Origin: Actinomyces sp. oral taxon 897
Lineage (GTDB): Bacteria > Actinomycetota > Actinomycetes > Actinomycetales > Actinomycetaceae
Direction of reading: 5' to 3'
Assembly (NCBI RefSeq): GCF_002999235.1
Contig: NZ_CP027236.1
Span: 1 to 64,000 of the forward strand
DNA length: 64,000 nucleotides
In this document: positions 61,519-64,000 of the stretch, one piece after another
How the letters are laid out: every line of letters starts with the position of its first letter
Position numbering within the stretch: position 1 is the first letter of the stretch
Program-made: the position numbers and the translations under genes
The notes under the pieces: model-generated
Seen by the model: only the letters and a program-made list of their open reading frames with translations
The model's database searches: none
Told to the model about the DNA's origin: nothing

Positions 61519-61723
61519 GCGGGCCGGGGACGGCCGCCTGGGCCCAGGTCGTGCGCGGGCCGGAAAAGGCTCAGGGCGCGGGCCCGGCCGGGTGGGGCGC
61601 CTCCTTACAGCGAAAGGGAGCCGCTGAAGCTGGGCGCCGGCGTCGGACCGCACCTCGGGCGGCCTCCAGGGTGGCTCTGGCAGGGCCTGGCCGGGGGCGG
61701 CGCCGGGCACCCATACTGGCGCC

Positions 61724-62743
61724 ATGCAGTACACGACACTCGGCACCACAGGCATTACGATCCCGCGGCTGTGCATTGGAGGCATGAGCTTCGGCCAGGT
61801 CTTCCCGGACTTCCACCAGTGGGTCATTGACCAGCCCTCCACCCAGGCCGTCATCGCCCGCGCGCTCGAGCTCGGTGTCACCTTTATCGACACCGCCAAC
61901 GTCTACGCCCACGGCACCAGCGAGGAGTACATCGGGCAGTCCCTGAAGAACCTCGGCGTCGCGCGCCAGGACGTGGTGCTGGCCTCCAAGGTCTACTTCA
62001 ATGAGGGACACCTGAGCGCCGAGGCCATTGAGCGGGAGATCACGGGCACGCTCCGGCGCCTGGGCACCGACTACCTCGACCTGTACATTATCCACCGCTT
62101 CGACTACTCCACCCCCGTGGAGGAGACCATGGAGGCCCTGGACCGCCTCGTGCGCGACGGCCGCGTACGGGCCCTGGGCGCCTCCGCCATGTACGCCTAC
62201 CAGCTGCACAACCTGCAAGTGGCGGCGGACGCCCACGGCTGGACCCGCTTCGCCAGCATGCAGAACCACTACAACCTCCTCTACCGCGAGGACGAGCGGG
62301 AGATGATCCCCGTGGTCGAGCAGTACGGCATGTCCCTGACCCCCTACAGCCCGCTCGCCTCCGGGCACCTGACCCGCCCCACCTGGGACTCGCCGTCCGT
62401 GCGCTCGACGACGGACGGCACCATGCGCGCCAAGTACGACCGCGACCGCGAGATCGACATGCCCGTCATCGAGCGCGTCGCCGAGGTCGCCGCCAGGCAC
62501 GAGGTGCCCATGGCCGACGTCGCGCTGGCCTGGCACTGGGCCAAGGGCGTGGCCGCCCCCATTGTCGGCTGCTCGCGGCCGAGCCGCGTCGACGACGCCG
62601 TGCGCGCCCTGGATCTGACCCTCACCGCCGAGGAGGTCGCCTACCTGGAGGAGCCCTACGTGCCCCACGAGCTCGTCGGCCCGCTCGCCCGCCCCGGGGA
62701 GAAGGCCCTCGCCGGGACGGCGGTGCGCACGACGCGCCGCTAG
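61724..62743 (+). CDS. Aldo/keto reductase
   Basis: The 339-residue NADPH-dependent oxidoreductase has the AKR tetrad: Asp in TFIDTANVY with the Tyr of NVYAHG, Lys in LASKVYF and His in YIIHRFD. Cofactor-end motifs PYSPLASGHL and IVGCSRPSRVDD are present. The N-terminus (LGTTGITIPRLCIGGMSFG) is like members of the YajO/YakC group. It stands alone; the substrate is unknown. A second aldo/keto reductase, of a different subclass, lies at the right edge on the other strand. Confidence 0.94.
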   Translation: MQYTTLGTTGITIPRLCIGGMSFGQVFPDFHQWVIDQPSTQAVIARALELGVTFIDTANVYAHGTSEEYIGQSLKNLGVARQDVVLASKVYFNEGHLSAEAIEREITGTLRRLGTDYLDLYIIHRFDYSTPVEETMEALDRLVRDGRVRALGASAMYAYQLHNLQVAADAHGWTRFASMQNHYNLLYREDEREMIPVVEQYGMSLTPYSPLASGHLTRPTWDSPSVRSTTDGTMRAKYDRDREIDMPVIERVAEVAARHEVPMADVALAWHWAKGVAAPIVGCSRPSRVDDAVRALDLTLTAEEVAYLEEPYVPHELVGPLARPGEKALAGTAVRTTRR

Positions 62744-62874
62744 GGGCCGCCGGGGCGCCGCTAGGGGCCGGCGGTGCGCCGCTTCACCTCCCAGGACCTG
62801 GTCCAGGGCCGCTGACGTCCTGGTGAGGTGGCGTCCCGGGTCCGGGTGGTGCCGGGCCCCACGAGTCCGTACCA

Positions 62875-62899
62875 CATCGTGTTACACCATGATACGATG
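62875..62899. promoter_or_regulatory. Inverted repeat, probable autoregulatory operator of relB-yafQ
   Basis: CATCGTGT (62875-62882) and ATACGATG (62892-62899) are inverted with one mismatch and 9 bases between. The site is 39-63 bases before the antitoxin ATG, a usual position for RelB-type self-repression. Confidence 0.6.
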
Positions 62900-62937
62900 A
62901 GCATGCTGATGCAGTGAGGTGTGGGGCGGGAGACCTG

Positions 62938-63213
62938 ATGGCGACTAAGACCCTCAATGTCAAGATCGACGACGACGACAAGCGTCTATTTGTTGAGCTC
63001 ACTCATCAGATGGGGACGACCCCGTCACATGCGGTGCGCATGTTCGTGCGCGCGTTCAATGAGTTCAAGGGCTTCCCCTTCGACACGTCCCGTCCATACG
63101 TCATGAGTGCCGAGGCCCGGCAGGCCTACGACGAGATTGACGCAGAGATCTCCGCGGGCACCGCCAGGCGCTACGGGAGCGTTGCAGACTTGCGTAATGA
63201 CCTGGACCTGTAG
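62938..63213 (+). CDS. RelB/DinJ-family antitoxin
   Basis: The ATG at 62938 gives 91 residues with the ribbon-helix-helix start ATKTLNVKIDDDDKRLF, the conserved PSHAVRMFVRAF segment, and the family FPFDTSRPY strand in the middle. The C-terminal part (AYDEIDAEISAG) should bind the toxin. It overlaps the toxin start by one base (TAGTG). GGGCGGGAG lies just upstream. It is expected to repress its own promoter through the inverted repeat at 62875. Confidence 0.92.
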   Translation: MATKTLNVKIDDDDKRLFVELTHQMGTTPSHAVRMFVRAFNEFKGFPFDTSRPYVMSAEARQAYDEIDAEISAGTARRYGSVADLRNDLDL

Positions 63214-63488
63214 TGCTCGACATCGTCATCTCGAGTAAGTGCAGGAAGGACCTCAAGCGGGCTAGAAGACGCGGCCTCGACATGGATGCCTTCTTCGCAG
63301 TGGTTGAGATGCTTCGACGTCGCGAGACGCTACCTGCTCGTTATCGAGATCATGCGCTCACGGCCGACCGGGCTGGACTGAGGGACTGCCACATCCGGCC
63401 CGACTGGGTGCTGATCTACCAGATCAGGGAGACGGAGCTGGTCCTGGTCCTGGTGGAGACTGGAAGTCACGCCGACTTGGGCCTGTGA
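63213..63488 (+). CDS. YafQ-family mRNA interferase toxin
   Basis: The 91-residue protein starts with GTG overlapping the RelB stop. RDHALTADRAGLRDCH, IRPDWVLIYQI and the C-terminal GSHADLG are the YafQ family motifs; the last His is the catalytic residue in known members. It should cut mRNA in the ribosome when RelB is lost. The gene is closed by a perfect palindrome that overlaps its stop codon. Confidence 0.92.
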   Translation: MLDIVISSKCRKDLKRARRRGLDMDAFFAVVEMLRRRETLPARYRDHALTADRAGLRDCHIRPDWVLIYQIRETELVLVLVETGSHADLGL

Positions 63489-63511
63489 TCGCGCCGGGGC
63501 CCGGCGCGATC
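63487..63511. terminator. Perfect 25-base palindrome at the toxin stop
   Basis: Arms of 12 bases (63487-63498 and 63500-63511) are fully complementary with one base between. It overlaps the last base of the YafQ stop. It serves the convergent reductase gene as well. Confidence 0.8.
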
Positions 63512-63556
63512 GGCCGCGCGGGTCAGGCGGGGCCAAATAGCTGGGGTGGCTGCACC

Positions 63557-64000
63557 TCACGCCTGCCGGGAGTAGTCCATGACGGTGGTGACGAAGGCTG
63601 GCGGCTCGTCGGGCACCTGGTAGTAGGGCCTCTGCGGCAGGGCGTTGACGGCGGCCATCTCCTCCTCGGTCAGCGTGAAGTCGAAGATGTCGAGGTTGTC
63701 CGCCATGTGCTGCGGGTTGAGCGTCTTGGGGAAGGTGACATTGCCCTCCTGGAGGTGCCAGCGCAGCACGACCTGGGCGGCGGTCTTGCCGTACCTGGCG
63801 GCGGGCCCGGTCAGGGCGGGCTCGGCCAGGAGCGTCCTGTCCCCGTGGCCGAGCGGGTACCAGGCCTCGAAGACGACGCCGGTGTCCGCCAGAGCGGCCT
63901 TGAGGGTGTGCTGGTTCCAGTACGGGTGGGCCTCGACCTGGAGGACGGCCGGGACGATCCGGGCGACGTCGAGGATCTCGTGGACCTTCGCGGCGGAGAA
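63557..64000 (-). CDS. Aldo/keto reductase, C-terminal part (N-terminus beyond window)
   Basis: The frame is open from the right edge, so 147 residues of the C-terminal part are visible; the start is beyond the window. The visible part contains LQVEAHPYWNQ, FEAWYPLGHG, AAQVVLRWHLQ, VTFPKTLNPQHMADN and FDFTLTEEEMAAVN, which match the AKR5-type (2,5-diketo-D-gluconate reductase-like) C-terminus. A GTG within the frame at 63769 is not the true start. Confidence 0.9.
   Translation of the reverse strand, partial: FSAAKVHEILDVARIVPAVLQVEAHPYWNQHTLKAALADTGVVFEAWYPLGHGDRTLLAEPALTGPAARYGKTAAQVVLRWHLQEGNVTFPKTLNPQHMADNLDIFDFTLTEEEMAAVNALPQRPYYQVPDEPPAFVTTVMDYSRQA

Noticed and set aside
1..64000. tRNA, rRNA, insertion sequences or prophage genes
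   Set aside because: No cloverleaf-like sequence, transposase, integrase or phage structural gene was recognised on either strand.

Overview
The window is very G+C-rich with strongly coding-biased, tightly packed genes, many with GTG starts and 4-base ATGA/GTGA overlaps. Together with an actinobacterial-type ESX (type VII) secretion locus, PASTA-less Ser/Thr kinase, guaA and ackA-pta, this points to a high-GC actinobacterium. Actinomyces or a close relative in the Actinomycetaceae is the best guess; this is inferred from gene content, not from a marker search. No rRNA, tRNA, insertion sequence or CRISPR array was seen.

Layout: (1) 1-8336, a translationally coupled run of FN3 surface protein, MoxR ATPase, DUF58 protein, transglutaminase-fold membrane protein and Ser/Thr kinase. 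(2) 8709-13272 on the minus strand, eccD-eccB-mycosin. (3) 14078-15926, a small membrane protein and two WXG100 proteins. (4) 16064-23578, an RDD-FHA protein, a second EccD-like protein and the three-domain ATPase EccC. (5) 23614-31073 on the minus strand, a probable secreted-effector locus: a small helical partner, a DUF1023 alpha/beta-hydrolase effector, four tandem lipoprotein paralogues, another ESX-like helical protein and a PPE/EspB-like protein. (6) 31286-34173, PP2C phosphatase and FHA protein, which with the kinase form a phospho-signalling set bracketing the secretion genes.

The rest is mixed chromosome: RNase HI with a collagen-like tail; a NarL-type two-component system with a LanFEG-like ABC exporter (35791-40883); ackA-pta; a DMT transporter; a LacI regulator and sugar MFS transporter; guaA; a VapBC-type pair; a DUF2974 hydrolase; a GNAT acetyltransferase; a second ABC-2 exporter with a divergent two-component system (54410-59892); a DUF4143 ATPase with a damaged 5' end; an aldo/keto reductase; a RelB/YafQ pair; and the C-terminal part of a second aldo/keto reductase at the right edge.

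The most interesting region is 25973-31073. The hydrolase effector overlaps the first lipoprotein gene by 4 bases. Each of the three further lipoprotein copies is preceded by about 150 bases that carry a frameshifted relic of the effector's 3' end and keep the same 4-base overlap. This looks like a toxin-immunity module that grew by repeated duplication of toxin-tail plus immunity gene. Other unexplained structure includes a 22-bp tandem repeat family at three separate loci, a 61-bp duplication that shifts the frame of an ATPase gene, a transglutaminase lacking its catalytic cysteine, and several perfect long hairpins.
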